Part shown: in pieces, positions 41,651-50,356 of the stretch
Layout: every line of letters begins with the position of its first letter
How positions within the stretch are numbered: the first letter of the stretch is position 1
Source of the DNA: an uncultured Pseudomonas sp.
Lineage (GTDB): Bacteria > Pseudomonadota > Gammaproteobacteria > Pseudomonadales > Pseudomonadaceae
NCBI RefSeq assembly: GCF_913774235.1
Contig: NZ_CAJYDW010000002.1
Span: 152,264 to 216,263, forward strand
DNA length: 64,000 bases
Direction: 5' to 3'
Notes under the pieces: generated by a model
The model's input: only the letters and a program-made list of their open reading frames with translations
Told to the model about the DNA's origin: nothing
The model's database searches: none
Position numbers and translations under genes: made by a program

Positions 41651-42898
41651 ATGACCGGATCCTTCATTCAAGTGCCGACCCCTGCCGGCACCTTCGATGC
41701 CTACTTCGTACCCTCCATCGACGGTCGCGGCCCGGGTATCGTCCTGTGCCAGGAGATTTTCGGCGTCAATGCCGCCATGCGTGTCGTGGCCGATCAGTTG
41801 GCTGAAGAGGGCTACAGCGTGCTGGTGCCCGACCTCTACTGGCGCCAGGCGCCGCGCATCGAACTGGGCTACACCCCTGAGGATTTCGACAAGGCGTTCG
41901 GCCATTACCAGGCCTTCGACGAGGGCCTGGGTGTGGTCGATATCGGCGCCGCCCTGACGCACCTGCGCACCCTGCCCGAGGTGAGCGACGCCGGCCTCGG
42001 CGTGGTGGGCTACTGCCTGGGTGGCAAGCTGGCCTACCTGGCAGCCTGCCGGCTGCCCGAGGTGGCCTGCGCCGTCGGCTACTACGGGGTCGGCATCGAA
42101 AAGGCGTTGGAAGAACTGGAGGGTCTGCGCGGGCGTCTGGTGCTGCACTTCGCCGAAGCCGATCAGTTCTGTCCGGCACCGGCGCGGGAAGCCATCCTGG
42201 CGGCCCTGGCCGAGCGGCCAGGTACCGAGGGTTACGTCTACCCCGGCGTCGACCATGCCTTCGCCCGGCCCGCCGGCCATCACTACGACAAGCCCGCCGC
42301 GCTGCTGGCCCATGAGCGCACCATCGCCGCGCTGCGCCGCACCATCGGCCCCGACTACAACCTCTCGGCGCTGTGGGAAGAGCACATCCGCCACGAATTC
42401 GCGACCCGCGACGTACCGGCGACCATGGCCACCATGGTGCCCGAGCCCTACGTCAACCATATCCCGACCATGACCGGCGGGGTCGGCTACCGCGAGCTGG
42501 CGCGCTTCTATCGCTACCACTTCGTGCATGGCAATCCCAAGGACATGAAGCTCACGCCGATCTCGCGCACCGTGGGTGCCTCGCAGATCGTCGACGAATT
42601 CGTCATGAGCTTCACCCACGACGAAGCCATCGACTGGATGCTGCCGGGCGTGTCCCCCACCGGTCGCTACGTCGAGATCCCCATGCTGGGGGTGGTGAAG
42701 TTCCGCGGGCCCAAGCTCTACCACGAGCACATCTATTGGGATCAGGCCAGCGTGCTGGTGCAGATCGGCCTGCTCGACCCCGAGGGCCTGCCGGTGGCGG
42801 GCGTCGAGACGGCGCACAAGCTGCTCGACGAGACCCTGCCGTCCAACACCCTGATGCCGAGCTGGGCTTCCAGCGCCGGCAAGTCCATCGAGGAGTGA
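41651..42898 (+). CDS. Dienelactone hydrolase-SnoaL fusion, likely indole pathway (iifA-type)
   Basis: About 415 residues with two parts. Residues 1-235 are a dienelactone-hydrolase alpha/beta fold: nucleophile Cys in VGYCLGGK, acid in LHFAEADQ, and His in PGVDHAFA. Residues 255-415 are a SnoaL/NTF2-like domain. Start ATG 41651 fits the domain; the longer frame (41501) is probably not translated. In indole-degrading bacteria a gene of this kind precedes the SDR, flavin monooxygenase and flavin reductase, as here. The iif assignment of this single gene is an inference. Confidence 0.8.
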   Translation: MTGSFIQVPTPAGTFDAYFVPSIDGRGPGIVLCQEIFGVNAAMRVVADQLAEEGYSVLVPDLYWRQAPRIELGYTPEDFDKAFGHYQAFDEGLGVVDIGAALTHLRTLPEVSDAGLGVVGYCLGGKLAYLAACRLPEVACAVGYYGVGIEKALEELEGLRGRLVLHFAEADQFCPAPAREAILAALAERPGTEGYVYPGVDHAFARPAGHHYDKPAALLAHERTIAALRRTIGPDYNLSALWEEHIRHEFATRDVPATMATMVPEPYVNHIPTMTGGVGYRELARFYRYHFVHGNPKDMKLTPISRTVGASQIVDEFVMSFTHDEAIDWMLPGVSPTGRYVEIPMLGVVKFRGPKLYHEHIYWDQASVLVQIGLLDPEGLPVAGVETAHKLLDETLPSNTLMPSWASSAGKSIEE

Positions 42899-42902
42899 GG
42901 CC

Positions 42903-43697
42903 ATGAGTCTGCATTCCCTCGACGGCAAGACGGTGGTCATCAGCGGCAGCGCCACCCTGATCGGCCAAGCGGTGGCCGAGACACTGGCCGCGGCGGGCGC
43001 CCGGGTGGCTCTGCTGGACATAGACCCGAATGGCGCGGCCGGTGCCGAGGTGCTCGGCGAAGCGGCCTTCTTCCAGACCGTGGACCTGACCGATGACGCG
43101 GCCTTGGCGCTCGCGGTAGCCGCCATCCGCGAACGCTTCGGCGCGGTGGCCGGTCTGGTCAACCTGGCCTGCACCTATCTCGACGATGGCCTGGGGTCGC
43201 CGCGCGCTGACTGGCTCAAGGCGCTGGACGTGAATCTGGTATCGGCGGTGATGCTGGCCAAAGCCCTGCACCCCGACCTCAAGGCGCGGCGCGGGTCTGT
43301 GGTCAATTTCACCTCCATTTCCGCCGACTGTGCCCAGACCGGGCGCTGGCTCTACCCGGTGTCCAAGGCGGCGCTCAAGCAACTCACCCGCAGCATGGCG
43401 CTGGACCTGGCGCCGGACGGCATCCGCGTCAACTCCGTCTCGCCGGGCTGGACCTGGTCGCGGGTGATCGCCGAGGTCAGCGGCGGGGATCGCGCCCACG
43501 CCGACCGCGTCGCCGCCGACTTCCACCTGCTCGGCCGCCTCGGCGAGCCGGCGGAGGTGGCCCAGGTGGTCGCCTTCCTCTTGTCGCCGGCGGCGAGTTT
43601 CGTCACCGGCGCCGACTATGCCGTGGACGGCGGTTATTCGGTCATGGGACCGGAGCGCAACCGGCCGGCCATTCCACGCCTCGCCGAACGGGAGTGA
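42903..43697 (+). CDS. SDR dehydrogenase, likely indole-dihydrodiol step (iifB-type)
   Basis: A 264-residue short-chain dehydrogenase with LLDID (NAD preference), catalytic Ser in FTSIS, and YPVSK. The glycine motif reads SGSATLIGQA rather than the classic TGxxxGIG. A GAGG box lies before the ATG, 4 bases after the previous stop. By analogy with iif clusters it would oxidise the dihydrodiol formed from indole. It is coupled with the next gene. Confidence 0.82.
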   Translation: MSLHSLDGKTVVISGSATLIGQAVAETLAAAGARVALLDIDPNGAAGAEVLGEAAFFQTVDLTDDAALALAVAAIRERFGAVAGLVNLACTYLDDGLGSPRADWLKALDVNLVSAVMLAKALHPDLKARRGSVVNFTSISADCAQTGRWLYPVSKAALKQLTRSMALDLAPDGIRVNSVSPGWTWSRVIAEVSGGDRAHADRVAADFHLLGRLGEPAEVAQVVAFLLSPAASFVTGADYAVDGGYSVMGPERNRPAIPRLAERE

Positions 43698-43773
43698 TGC
43701 CATGCAGAACCCCTTCTGGCGCCTGTTCAACGGCTTCACCCCCACCCGCAACTCGACTCCCCGGAGAACCTCC

Positions 43774-45012
43774 ATGCGTCGTATCGCCATCGTCGGGGCC
43801 GGCCAGGCCGGCCTGCAATTGGGCCTGGGTCTGCTCGCCCAGGGCTACCATGTCACCCTCACCACCAACCGCACCGGCGAGCAGGTGCGCGCCGGCAAGG
43901 TCATGTCCAGCCAGTGCATGTTCAACACCTCGCTGCAGACCGAGCGCGACCTGGGGCTGAACTTCTGGGAAGACCAGTGCCCCGCGGTGGAAGGCATCGG
44001 CCTGGCCGTTCCCGATCCCGTGCACCCTGACCGCCCGGCCTTCCAGTGGAGCGCCCGCCTGGAGCGCTATGCCCAGGCGGTGGACCAGCGCCTGAAGATG
44101 CCGGCCTGGATGGACGAGTTCGAGCGCCGCGGTGGCGAGTTGATCATCCAGGACGTCGGCCTGGCCGAGCTGGAAACCCTGAGTGCCAGCCACGACCTGA
44201 CCCTGCTGGCCGCCGGCAAGGGCGAGGTGGTCAACCTGTTCGCCCGGGATACCGAGCGCACCGTCTTCCAGCAGCCGCAACGCGCCCTGGCGCTGACCTA
44301 CGTGAAGGGCATGACGCCCATGTCGCCCTATTCGCGGGTGGCCTTCAACCTCGTCCCCGGCGTGGGCGAGTACTTCGTCTTCCCGGCCCTGACCCTGAGC
44401 GGACCCTGCGAGATCATGGTCTTCGAAGGCATCCCCGGCGGCCCCATGGACTGCTGGCAGGACGTCACCTCGCCGGAGCAGCACCTGGAGCGCAGCCTGG
44501 AGATCGTCCGTCGCTTCGCACCCTGGGAGGCCGAGCGCTGCCGGAACCTGGAGCTGACCGATGCCGGCGGCGTGCTGGCCGGGCGCTTCACGCCTATGGT
44601 GCGCAAGCCGGTGCTGCGCCTGCCCTCCGGCCGGCCGGTATTCGGCATGGCCGACGCCCTGGTGGTCAACGATCCCATCACCGGCCAGGGTTCCAACAAT
44701 GCCGCCAAGTGCAGCAAGGTCTACCTGGAGGCCATCCTCGCCCAGGGCGATGCGGCCTTCACGCCCGAATGGATGCACCAGACCTTCGAACGCTACTGGG
44801 ACTATGCCGGCCAGGTGGTGAAGTGGACTAACAGCCTGCTGACCCCGCCGCCACCGCACATCCTCGACCTGCTCGGCGCCGCCAGCCAGTCCCAGGCCAT
44901 CGCCGCGAACATCGTCAACGCCTTCGACGATCCCCGGCGTTTCGCGCCCTGGTGGTTCGAGGCGGATGCCTGCCAGAGCTTCATCCGTGAACATCTGAGC
45001 CAGGCCGCCTGA
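43774..45012 (+). CDS. iifC: Styrene/indole monooxygenase, FAD oxygenase component
   Basis: A 412-residue StyA-type flavoprotein that uses FADH2 from a separate reductase to epoxidise indole or styrene. FAD motif GAGQAGLQLGLGLL at residues 7-20, EQVRAGKVMSSQ, and GQGSNNAAKCSK near residue 310 are typical. ATG 43774 has a GGAG box and gives the usual 412-420 residue length; ATG 43702 would add 24 residues. The reductase gene follows at once. Next to antABC, indole is the best guess for substrate. Confidence 0.87.
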   Translation: MRRIAIVGAGQAGLQLGLGLLAQGYHVTLTTNRTGEQVRAGKVMSSQCMFNTSLQTERDLGLNFWEDQCPAVEGIGLAVPDPVHPDRPAFQWSARLERYAQAVDQRLKMPAWMDEFERRGGELIIQDVGLAELETLSASHDLTLLAAGKGEVVNLFARDTERTVFQQPQRALALTYVKGMTPMSPYSRVAFNLVPGVGEYFVFPALTLSGPCEIMVFEGIPGGPMDCWQDVTSPEQHLERSLEIVRRFAPWEAERCRNLELTDAGGVLAGRFTPMVRKPVLRLPSGRPVFGMADALVVNDPITGQGSNNAAKCSKVYLEAILAQGDAAFTPEWMHQTFERYWDYAGQVVKWTNSLLTPPPPHILDLLGAASQSQAIAANIVNAFDDPRRFAPWWFEADACQSFIREHLSQAA

Positions 45013-45022
45013 GGAACTCGCC

Positions 45023-45550
45023 ATGACCCTAGACACACTCGAACTCATCGCCGCCGACCCCACCAATCCGCGCGCCTTGCGCAACCTGCTGGGGCAGTTC
45101 GCCACCGGCGTCACCGTGATCACCACCCGCGGTCGCGATGGCCGCAAGGTGGGCATGACCGCCAATTCCTTCTCCTCGGTGTCCCTGGAGCCGCCGTTGG
45201 TGCTCTGGAGCCTGGCGCGCCAGGCGCCGAGCCTGCCGGACTTCCTGGCCGCCAGCCACTTCGCCATCCACGTACTGGGCAGCGATCAGCACCAGCTCTC
45301 CGGCCACTTCGCCCGGCCGGCGGAGGACAAGTTCGCCGGCATCGCCCACGTCGAGGGCATCGCCGGGGTACCCCTGCTGGAGGAGGCCGTGGCCACCCTG
45401 ATCTGCCGCAACCACGTCCAGTACGAGGGCGGCGACCATCTGATCTTCCTCGGCGAGATCGAGCACTACCGACACAGCGGCGGAGAACCGCTGGTCTTCC
45501 ACGCCGGCCAGTACCGGGTCGCCAGCGCGCATCCGGCGCTGAGCGCCTGA
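45023..45550 (+). CDS. iifD: NADH:flavin reductase component
   Basis: A 175-residue flavin reductase (StyB/HpaC-like) supplying reduced flavin to the preceding monooxygenase. The motifs RNLLGQFATGVTVITT, NSFSSVSLEPPLVLWSL, and the end GGEPLVFHAGQYRV are standard. Ten bases after the oxygenase stop and preceded by GAGG. Confidence 0.9.
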   Translation: MTLDTLELIAADPTNPRALRNLLGQFATGVTVITTRGRDGRKVGMTANSFSSVSLEPPLVLWSLARQAPSLPDFLAASHFAIHVLGSDQHQLSGHFARPAEDKFAGIAHVEGIAGVPLLEEAVATLICRNHVQYEGGDHLIFLGEIEHYRHSGGEPLVFHAGQYRVASAHPALSA

Positions 45551-45647
45551 GCCTCAGCAGCGCCCCTCGAGACCACTCGATCGGCGGGCGCTGCCCTTTC
45601 GAATCTGCCTTTCGCGAGCACGAACAGCCGTATTCAAGGAGCCTTGC

Positions 45648-46580
45648 ATGACCCGGATTCGCTATCTTTCCCTCGCCGGTGCCCTGGTGGCCGGCGCCGC
45701 CCAGGCCTATGACCTACCGGTGGTCAATCTTGGCCTCACCAGCTTTCTCGACGGCGGCCTGCCCGCGGGCAACGGCTGGTACCTGCAGCAGTATTTCCAG
45801 AACTACAGCAGCCATCGGCTGACGGACCAGCACGGCGACAAGCTCGGGCTGCCGAAGACCCAGCTGGACTACCAGGTATCGGTGACCCAGCTCAGCTACG
45901 TATCGGACCTGCGCCTGGGCAACGGCAACCTGGGTCTGAACATGCTGCTGCCGGTGGTGACGCGAATGAAGGTCGACGACGGCCTGAACAACGCGGCGCT
46001 CAAGGACCAGGGTGGCGTTGGCGATCTGCTGATAGGGCCCTTCATCCAGTTCGATCCGGTGATGGGTGCCAATGGCCCGCGGTTCGTCCAGCGGGTCGAG
46101 TTCCAGATCAACGTGCCCACCGGCGAGTACGACCGCGACAAGGACATCAACCCCGGCAACCATGCCTGGTCGCTGGACCCCTACTGGGCCGCCACCTACT
46201 GGTTCACCCCGAATTGGACCTTCTCGGTGCGCGCCCACTACCTCTACAACTTCAAGAACGACAAGCCGAACTACGCCTTCGGCGATGCCTCCGACATCCA
46301 GGCCGGCCAGGCGCTGCACGCCAACTTCGCTACCGAATACGCCGTCACCCCGCAACTACGCCTGGGCATCAACGGCTATTGGCTCAAGCAGATCAGCGAT
46401 ACCCAGGTCGACGGCCACGACGTCTCCGGACGCCGCGAGAAGGTCTGGGCCATCGGCCCCGGCGCCCTGTACAGCTTCTCCAAGAACGACCACCTGGTGG
46501 CCAACGCCTATTTCGAGCAGGACGCGGAGAACCGTCCGGAGGGCAGTCGGGTGCAGGTGCGCTACATCCATCACTTCTGA
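45648..46580 (+). CDS. Outer-membrane channel, COG4313/MetA phenol-pathway type
   Basis: A 310-residue protein with a signal peptide (cleavage after AAQA, residue 20) and amphipathic beta strands ending in Phe (VRYIHHF), typical of outer-membrane barrels. Such proteins accompany aromatic degradation genes and help uptake of hydrophobic substrates. Last gene of the plus-strand operon, with a terminator right after. Confidence 0.82.
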   Translation: MTRIRYLSLAGALVAGAAQAYDLPVVNLGLTSFLDGGLPAGNGWYLQQYFQNYSSHRLTDQHGDKLGLPKTQLDYQVSVTQLSYVSDLRLGNGNLGLNMLLPVVTRMKVDDGLNNAALKDQGGVGDLLIGPFIQFDPVMGANGPRFVQRVEFQINVPTGEYDRDKDINPGNHAWSLDPYWAATYWFTPNWTFSVRAHYLYNFKNDKPNYAFGDASDIQAGQALHANFATEYAVTPQLRLGINGYWLKQISDTQVDGHDVSGRREKVWAIGPGALYSFSKNDHLVANAYFEQDAENRPEGSRVQVRYIHHF

Positions 46581-46614
46581 CCGGACGGAGTTCAGCTCCC
46601 TTCGTCCACTTTCA

Positions 46615-46643
46615 AGCCTGCCGGGGATGGCAGGCTTTTTTTT
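46615..46643 (+). terminator. Terminator of the indole-type operon
   Basis: An 8-bp stem AGCCTGCC/GGCAGGCT with GGGGAT loop and eight T. Confidence 0.88.
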
Positions 46644-47205
46644 GCTTGGCGTTTGGGCGGGAAGCCCAACCAAGGGCATGTCCAGGCGGTCCAGATACAG
46701 CGGCAGACGATACGGGGTGGCGCCGGAGGTGTTGGTCCTGTTGGTTTTGGACGGTGGCGCCGTCTCATTCCAACCTCCGGTCCATCGAGGCCCTGGCGGC
46801 CCGGCGTTGCGACCGCTCCTACAGCATCACCTGCTTCTGTAGACGTCGGGATAACCGTAGCGTGGAAAACGGCGCAGCCTTTTCCACTGGGAATCCGCTG
46901 CGAGGTGTGCCCTCACCCCAACCCTCTCCCGAAGGGAGAGGGGGCTGGCCGAGCCGGCATTCGGCTTCCTCAGCCCCGGTAAGATCCTGGTCCTCGCTTT
47001 GGTAACGACTGTCTTGGGACTACCATGGCCGCGATGGAGCGTTGGCTGCCATGGGCCGCGGTAGGTTCGGCTGAGCGCAGCAAAGCCCGACAGAGACGTC
47101 TCGCCAAGCGATCCAGGCCAAGGTAGTAGACACCTATTGCTGCCGCTGGACGAGAGGGTTGTCGGGCTTCGACGGTAAAGCTGTTTCAGCCTTACCTACA
47201 AAAGC
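46644..47205. other. Gene-free stretch with repeat-like DNA
   Basis: No frame here has codon use or start signals like a gene. It includes the Pro-type intergenic repeat at 46910-46942 and three fragments of GCCCGACA or its complement at about 47086, 47161 and inside the terminator behind it, which looks like a decayed repeat. Confidence 0.6.
46910..46942. repeat. Intergenic REP-like element
   Basis: CCCTCACCCCAA is followed by CCCTCTCCC-GAA-GGGAGAGGG, a 9-bp perfect stem. Near-identical elements recur between genes in many proteobacteria. Confidence 0.62.
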
Positions 47206-47234
47206 GAAGCCCGACAGGCGAGCTGTCGGGCTTC
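47206..47234 (-). terminator. Terminator of antABC
   Basis: A 12-bp perfect stem GAAGCCCGACAG/CTGTCGGGCTTC. On the minus strand it is followed by GCTTTT. It lies 21 bases after the antC stop. Confidence 0.82.
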
Positions 47235-47254
47235 TTGGATGAGTCTGCGCAGCG

Positions 47255-48289
47255 TTAACGCGTCGACGCACTCTGCAAAAACTTCTCGCTATACAGCCGC
47301 GTCTCCTCGCCCAACCCCTGCTGGTCGAGCCAGGTCTTGACCGCTTCGACCATGGGCGGCGGGCCGCAGAGGTAGAGGTCGCAGGCCTGGTCGGTGAGGA
47401 AGCGGCGGTCGAAGTGCTCGGGAATGTAGCCGCTCAGGCCCTGCCAGGCCGGACTCGGCTGGCTGACCACCGGTTGGTAGTCGAAATCGGCGATGCGCTC
47501 GCGGTAGGCCTCCAGGCGGGCGCCTTCGCAGAGATCCTGCTCCTGGGTGACGCCATAGAACAGTCGCACCGGCTGGCCGCAGCCGCCTTTTTCGGCCATC
47601 TCGTCGAGCATGCCGAGGAAGGCCGAGAGGCCGGTGCCGCCGGCCACCAGCACCAGCGGCCGTTCCACCTGGCGCAGGTAGAAGCTGCCCAGGGGCGCCT
47701 CCAGCTCCAGGGTCAGCCCTGGCTGGCAGCGCTCGCGCAGGAAGTTGCTCATCACCCCGTCCGGAAGCAGACGGATGAGGAATTGCAGCTGGTTCTGCGC
47801 ATTGGGCCGATTGGCGAAGGAGTAGGCGCGCCAGTCATCGGTGCCGGGGATACGCAACCGCGCGTACTGGCCGGGCAGGAAGTGCAACTGCCGGGGCGCG
47901 GCGCTGGCGTCCAGGTGGAGGATGGCGGTGGTGGCCGAGACCAGCTCCACCGAGGTCACCTGGGCGCTGATGCGCTCCGGCTCGTCGGCGTGGCAGAGGC
48001 TGGAGTCGTGGTCGAAGTAGAAGGCGGCGTCGGAGGTCACCCGGGTCTGGCAGGCGAGTACCTTGCGTTGCGCCAGGTCCCGCTCGGAGAGGGCTTCCTC
48101 GTCGACGTAGTCCTGGCTGTAGGCGCCGGCTTCGCAGCGCCCCTGGCAGGTGCCGCAGACGCCTTCGCGGCAGTCCAGCGGCAGGCTGATGCCCTGGCGC
48201 AGGGCGGCGTCCAGCAGCAATTCGTTGGGCTTCACCGCGATGAACAGCGTCTTGCCGTCGGCGAAGCTCAGAGCGACGTTGTGGCTCAT
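47255..48289 (-). CDS. antC: Anthranilate 1,2-dioxygenase reductase AntC
   Basis: A 344-residue electron-transfer protein. An N-terminal plant-type 2Fe-2S domain (Cys in CREGVCGTCQGRC and ACQTR) is followed by an FAD domain (RAYSFAN) and an NAD domain (GGTGLSAFLGML, CGPPPMVEAV). It moves electrons from NADH to the AntAB oxygenase. Last gene of antABC, 10 bases after antB. Confidence 0.93.
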   Translation of the reverse strand: MSHNVALSFADGKTLFIAVKPNELLLDAALRQGISLPLDCREGVCGTCQGRCEAGAYSQDYVDEEALSERDLAQRKVLACQTRVTSDAAFYFDHDSSLCHADEPERISAQVTSVELVSATTAILHLDASAAPRQLHFLPGQYARLRIPGTDDWRAYSFANRPNAQNQLQFLIRLLPDGVMSNFLRERCQPGLTLELEAPLGSFYLRQVERPLVLVAGGTGLSAFLGMLDEMAEKGGCGQPVRLFYGVTQEQDLCEGARLEAYRERIADFDYQPVVSQPSPAWQGLSGYIPEHFDRRFLTDQACDLYLCGPPPMVEAVKTWLDQQGLGEETRLYSEKFLQSASTR

Positions 48290-48299
48290 GGCGGTGGCC

Positions 48300-48791
48300 T
48301 CAGAGGTGATAGAAGTCGAGCACGGAGTTGATGGTGTCGTTGAGCAGCAGCACGTGCTTGCGGGTGATGCGGAAGTCGCCCGCCACCTCGCGCAGGTGAT
48401 AGGTCACCTGGCCGTAGAACTGCTCGGAGACGCCATGCCGGGTATAGAGCGTCTGCCAGCCGGCGCGGACTTCCAGTTGGCCGTCGTCACGGGTGGCGAC
48501 GCGCACGTTGCTGATCTGGTGCAGGGTGCGCGGCAGCGGCGTGGAGGCTGCCGACTTGCCGGTGCGCAGGCGGAACACCCGGTCCTCCAGGCCGGAGCGA
48601 TCGGCGTAGTAGATATAGGAGAGTCCCTGGGTGGGGTCCTGCACGTATTCGTGCTCGCTGACCCACTGCGGCAGGTGGAAGACGCTGCCGGTGTCGAACA
48701 ACTCCAGATAGGCGTCCCAGTCCTGGGCATCGCAGAGCGCGGCCTTGCGATAGAGGAACTGTTCCACGGCGTATTGCAGAGTCGGGTTCAT
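48300..48791 (-). CDS. antB: Anthranilate 1,2-dioxygenase small subunit AntB
   Basis: A 163-residue ring-hydroxylating dioxygenase beta subunit with the cystatin-like fold: start AVEQFLYRKAALCD, YLELF, and the YRITRKHVLLLNDTI type end. It forms the alpha3-beta3 oxygenase with AntA. Its ATG overlaps the antA stop (ATGA). Confidence 0.93.
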   Translation of the reverse strand: MNPTLQYAVEQFLYRKAALCDAQDWDAYLELFDTGSVFHLPQWVSEHEYVQDPTQGLSYIYYADRSGLEDRVFRLRTGKSAASTPLPRTLHQISNVRVATRDDGQLEVRAGWQTLYTRHGVSEQFYGQVTYHLREVAGDFRITRKHVLLLNDTINSVLDFYHL

Positions 48792-50176
48792 GCCGACACC
48801 TCCGTCGGTTGCAGGGCCTTGAGCGCCAGACCATCGAGCAGGAAGCGCTGCCAGGCGCCGTGCTGGTTCACATAGAGGCCTTCATGGGTGAATTCGGTAC
48901 CGGTGAGCACCGGCTGGATGCCCAGGGCCTCGCTGTTCACGGTGGGGCCGGCGGTCCAGCGGTGATGGCCGCGGGAGATGTCGTTCCAGCGCTCCAGGCG
49001 GGCCTGGAAGCCACGCTGGGCCTCGCGGAATTCCACCAGGTCGTCGGGCGTGCCCATGCCCGAGACGTTGAAGAAGTCCTCGAACTGGCGGATGCGATTG
49101 GTGCGGTCGGCCGGGGCCTCGCCCTTGACGCCAATGCACTGGCTGATGATCTCGGTCTTGTTCCAGGCCAGCGGCCGCACGATGCGCAGCTGGGAGCTGA
49201 TCTGGTCCATGAAGAACAGGCTGGGGTAGATGTTGAGGTTGCGCAGGCGATGCATCATCCATTCGGCGCGGGCCTGGCCGTATTCCTCCACCAGGCGCGG
49301 CATGACGCTGGCGTAGCCGGGGCGCACGGTGGGGTTGGGCATGTCGCTGAACAGCAGGCTGTGGCCGTTCTTGAAGGAGAACCAGCCATCGTCGGTCTCG
49401 GCATCGCCGGCGCCGAGCTTGCTGTAGTCCAGGGTGCTGCTGGCGCTGCCTTTCTCGGCATTGACCTGCTGGCGGTGCTGCACGGTGGAGACGTAGTTGT
49501 AGTGCACGGTGCTGACGTGATAACCGTCGAGACCGTTCTCGTTCTGCAGCTTCCAGTTGCCGTCGTAGGTGTAGGTGGACTTGCCCGGCAGGATCTCCAG
49601 CTCGCCGGTGGGCGACTGGGCCACCATCATGTCGAAGAACACCTTGGCATCGCCCAGGTAGTCTTCCAGGGAGTCGCTGCCCTGGGTGTCGAGGCTGACG
49701 AAGACGAAGCCCTTGTAGCTCTGGATGCGCGCCTTTTTCAGCCCGCGGGTGGCCTTGTCGAAGCCATCGGGGTATTCGCCCGGTGCCTTGACCTTCGCCA
49801 GGCGGCCGTCGCTCTTGTAGCACCAGGCGTGGAAGGGACAGGTGAAGGTGGACTGGTTGCCGCGCGCCACGCGGGTGAGGGTGGCACCGCGGTGCTGGCA
49901 GGCGTTGATCAGCGCATGCAGCTCGCCGTTGCCATCGCGGGTGATGATCAGCGGTTGGCGACCGGCGCGCATCGTGACGAAGTCGTGGGGCTTGGCGATC
50001 TCGCTTTCGTGGCAGGCATAGATCCAGACCTTCTCGAAGATCAGCTCCATTTCCAGCTCGAACAGCTCGGGTTCGGTGAAGAGATCGCGGGCGATTCGGT
50101 AGACGCCGTCGGCCGGACGGAAGTCCAGGCAACCTTGGATGTAGTCCTGCCATTGGGCAATGCTGCGGATGCTCAT
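48788..50176 (-). CDS. antA: Anthranilate 1,2-dioxygenase large subunit AntA
   Basis: A 462-residue Rieske oxygenase that turns anthranilate into catechol, CO2 and ammonia. Rieske ligands are seen as C-x-H in ACQHRG (about residue 88) and C-x2-H in CPFHAW (about 108). The mononuclear iron site shows DGYHVSTVHYN (His-x4-His). Length equals the family. First gene of the operon, divergent from an AraC-type regulator. Confidence 0.94.
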   Translation of the reverse strand: MSIRSIAQWQDYIQGCLDFRPADGVYRIARDLFTEPELFELEMELIFEKVWIYACHESEIAKPHDFVTMRAGRQPLIITRDGNGELHALINACQHRGATLTRVARGNQSTFTCPFHAWCYKSDGRLAKVKAPGEYPDGFDKATRGLKKARIQSYKGFVFVSLDTQGSDSLEDYLGDAKVFFDMMVAQSPTGELEILPGKSTYTYDGNWKLQNENGLDGYHVSTVHYNYVSTVQHRQQVNAEKGSASSTLDYSKLGAGDAETDDGWFSFKNGHSLLFSDMPNPTVRPGYASVMPRLVEEYGQARAEWMMHRLRNLNIYPSLFFMDQISSQLRIVRPLAWNKTEIISQCIGVKGEAPADRTNRIRQFEDFFNVSGMGTPDDLVEFREAQRGFQARLERWNDISRGHHRWTAGPTVNSEALGIQPVLTGTEFTHEGLYVNQHGAWQRFLLDGLALKALQPTEVSA

Positions 50177-50234
50177 CAGGGGTGTCCTCTAGGGTGAGAC
50201 TCGCCTCGATTGAAGCCCCGCCACCCCAACCCCT

Positions 50235-50303
50235 CTATCCGCTTTTTCGCTGATCGCTAGCCGGATTTTTTCGCTCGCCGGACTGGCCTGCACTCTGCGG
50301 ATA
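50235..50303. promoter_or_regulatory. XylS-type operator motifs between antA and its regulator
   Basis: TGCACTCTGCGGATA (50289-50303) fits the XylS/BenR motif TGCA-N6-GGNTA exactly and points toward the regulator gene. On the other strand two similar boxes, ending GGATA and GGCTA and each containing GCGAAAAA, lie at about 50237-50251 and 50258-50275 toward antA; TTTTTCGCT is repeated at 50243 and 50267. They probably control antABC. Confidence 0.55.
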
Positions 50304-50356
50304 GTGGCGGCGGCACGCGGCGTGCAGCATGGAACCAGCCAGCGGAGGAGCTCAGC

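Noticed and set aside
43642..45267. 541-codon minus-strand frame opposite the flavin monooxygenase
   Set aside because: Antisense shadow; the plus-strand product has clear FAD motifs.
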